In this document: in pieces, positions 63,123 to 64,000 of the stretch
How the letters are laid out: the number at the start of each line of letters is the position of its first letter
Numbering within the stretch: position 1 is the first letter of the stretch
Origin: Mucilaginibacter roseus
GTDB taxonomy: Bacteria; Bacteroidota; Bacteroidia; Sphingobacteriales; Sphingobacteriaceae
Assembly (NCBI RefSeq): GCF_021215455.1
Contig: NZ_JAJPWV010000002.1
Span: forward strand, 558,001-622,000
Direction of reading: 5' to 3'
DNA: 64,000 nt
Program-made: the position numbers and the translations under genes
Notes under the pieces: generated by a model
The model's database searches: none
Told to the model about the DNA's origin: nothing
What the model saw: only the letters and a program-made list of their open reading frames with translations

Positions 63123-63599
63123 TCAGGATCTGCCCGAACCGGTATATGCTAATATATCAGCCAGCAGCTTTTCGCGATCCAGAATTCCATAAGGTATCAT
63201 TATTTTTCCGGTCCCTTTCATCATACGGTCAAAGGCGGAAACTGTTGTATCCCACAATATAATTGAACCACCGGCTTTTTGCTTAACAGCAAGGTTGTTC
63301 CAGGGCAAAAACCTGCTTCCGGTAACGACCTTAACCTCAATCCCGTTATCACTAACTATTATTTTTAACAACATATAGGACGCCATAATCTTACTGACCA
63401 TTACGTACATAGCGATCAATAAAAATGACAGCACAAAAAGAGAAACCAAAAGTTGCAAGCCTTTTTCGCTTGTAGGGGCGGTATAATATTGATAACCCAT
63501 TACCATTAAAACACCCGGCAAAATAATGGCAAGCGAGCGTATCAATAACCGCCTTTTTATACTGCTTGCTTTTGTTTTATCCAATACATACACCCTCAT
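63123..63599 (-). CDS. Hypothetical two-helix membrane protein, possibly PH-like
   Basis: 158 residues. Two membrane helices (about 20-40 and 50-72) are followed by a soluble domain whose beta-rich part (IIVSDNGIEVKVVTGSRFLPWNNLAVKQ and IILWDTTVSAFDRMMKGTGKIMIPYGIL) resembles the small PH-like fold of bacterial membrane proteins. This is a pattern impression, not a certain family. It lies 12 bases downstream of the truncated gene and 75 bases before the Tex start, on the same strand. Confidence 0.65.
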   Translation of the reverse strand: MRVYVLDKTKASSIKRRLLIRSLAIILPGVLMVMGYQYYTAPTSEKGLQLLVSLFVLSFLLIAMYVMVSKIMASYMLLKIIVSDNGIEVKVVTGSRFLPWNNLAVKQKAGGSIILWDTTVSAFDRMMKGTGKIMIPYGILDREKLLADILAYTGSGRS

Positions 63600-63611
63600 T
63601 GCAGTTCTGAA

Positions 63612-64000
63612 CTACTGGGCATACACAAAGCTCACGCTATCCTTAACCACTAGTCCGCTTACACCTGTGCTGTTGTAAACCACGGTATATTTGCCTGGTT
63701 TTTCAATAGCGTATGATTTTGACAGGTCGGCCGTAGCTGAGATGCTATCGCCCGGGGCAAGCTTGATGTAGCTGTCGGCAGGTGGCGGCATCATGCGTTT
63801 GGCCATAGCGCCTTTGTAGCTGGCTTCCTGCCCGTCCTCGCTTTTAATGTCGACATATTTGCTTAAAGGTGGCTCGAATGGGGTATGCCATTTCAAGAAT
63901 TTTGATGCTGTATCAGCCGGATTATATACCGTAAATTTTAAATTAACCGGTTCGCCCATTTTCACCGTATCGGCTATTTGCATGGTGGCATAGATGGTTT
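63612..64000 (-). CDS. Truncated gene: domain resembling the N-terminal region of M35-type secreted metalloproteases
   Basis: The frame stays open to the right edge, so the N-terminus is outside the window; at least 129 codons are seen. The visible part, LKWHTPFEPPLSKYVDI, SYKGAMAKRMMPPPADSYIKLAPGDSISATADLSKSYAIEKPGKYTVVY, is beta-rich and strongly resembles the propeptide/N-terminal domain of deuterolysin and peptidyl-Lys metalloendopeptidases. It ends in FVYAQ with no catalytic domain after it, so it may be a free-standing copy of that domain; the full gene is needed. It starts a short minus-strand group with the two-helix protein gene. Confidence 0.6.
   Translation of the reverse strand, partial: TIYATMQIADTVKMGEPVNLKFTVYNPADTASKFLKWHTPFEPPLSKYVDIKSEDGQEASYKGAMAKRMMPPPADSYIKLAPGDSISATADLSKSYAIEKPGKYTVVYNSTGVSGLVVKDSVSFVYAQ

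Overview
The window reads as a chromosomal segment of a Bacteroidota bacterium, most likely family Sphingobacteriaceae (Mucilaginibacter- or Pedobacter-like). This is inferred from gene content: a carboxypeptidase-regulatory/TonB-type outer-membrane receptor, DUF1080 and ThuA/PQQ-sugar-dehydrogenase fusions, TlpA thioredoxins with long N-terminal domains, a fused HemC-HemD, KTSC and DUF4153 proteins. Several promoters also fit the Bacteroidota pattern TTG-N19..23-TAnnTTTG. No plasmid, phage, IS element or CRISPR array was seen. Most of it is ordinary core and semi-core chromosome.

Layout. 1-3264 (minus): a truncated cell-surface glycan operon of two GT4 glycosyltransferases around a flippase-like membrane protein. 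3488-10513 (plus): exported sugar-oxidation genes (DUF1080 protein; propeller-cupredoxin fusion; ThuA/glucose-dehydrogenase/PKD/cytochrome c fusion). 10567-24059: mixed genes including an L,D-transpeptidase, PfkB, TauE/SafE with DUF1634, a TonB-type receptor, hydrolases, a DUF885 lipoprotein, a TlpA thioredoxin, EcsC and small barrels. 24278-31842: housekeeping genes ligA, tRNA-Arg(ACG), adk, obg, gap with a coupled acetyltransferase, and pgk. 31929-37115: a CocE-type hydrolase, an orphan ABC ATPase, and an ECF sigma / membrane anti-sigma-like / barrel operon.

37177-48635 is a heme biosynthesis region on the minus strand: hemJ, hemE, hemL, hemB, hemC-hemD fusion and hemA. A histidine kinase/response regulator/TPR operon sits between hemE and hemL. 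Together these genes cover charged glutamyl-tRNA to coproporphyrinogen III, plus the HemJ oxidase. The gaps hold many dispersed palindromic repeats. hemA and the hemC-hemD fusion both appear to start at TTG, and HemB carries the Asp/Ala metal-site signature typical of magnesium enzymes.

48939-64000: DoxX protein, an alpha/beta hydrolase, an MBL-fold hydrolase, a long TPR protein, a subtilase with a large insertion, DUF4153, pdhB, an LLM-type oxidoreductase, an Lrp/AsnC regulator, Tex, and a truncated gene at the right edge.

The most unusual item is at 59918-60167 (minus). Two tandem tRNA-like RNAs of about 112-115 nt sit between a strong promoter and a strong terminator. They have proper acceptor, D and T arms with compensatory changes between copies, an anticodon-position GUC, a G discriminator, and a structured 40-44 nt insertion where a variable arm should be.
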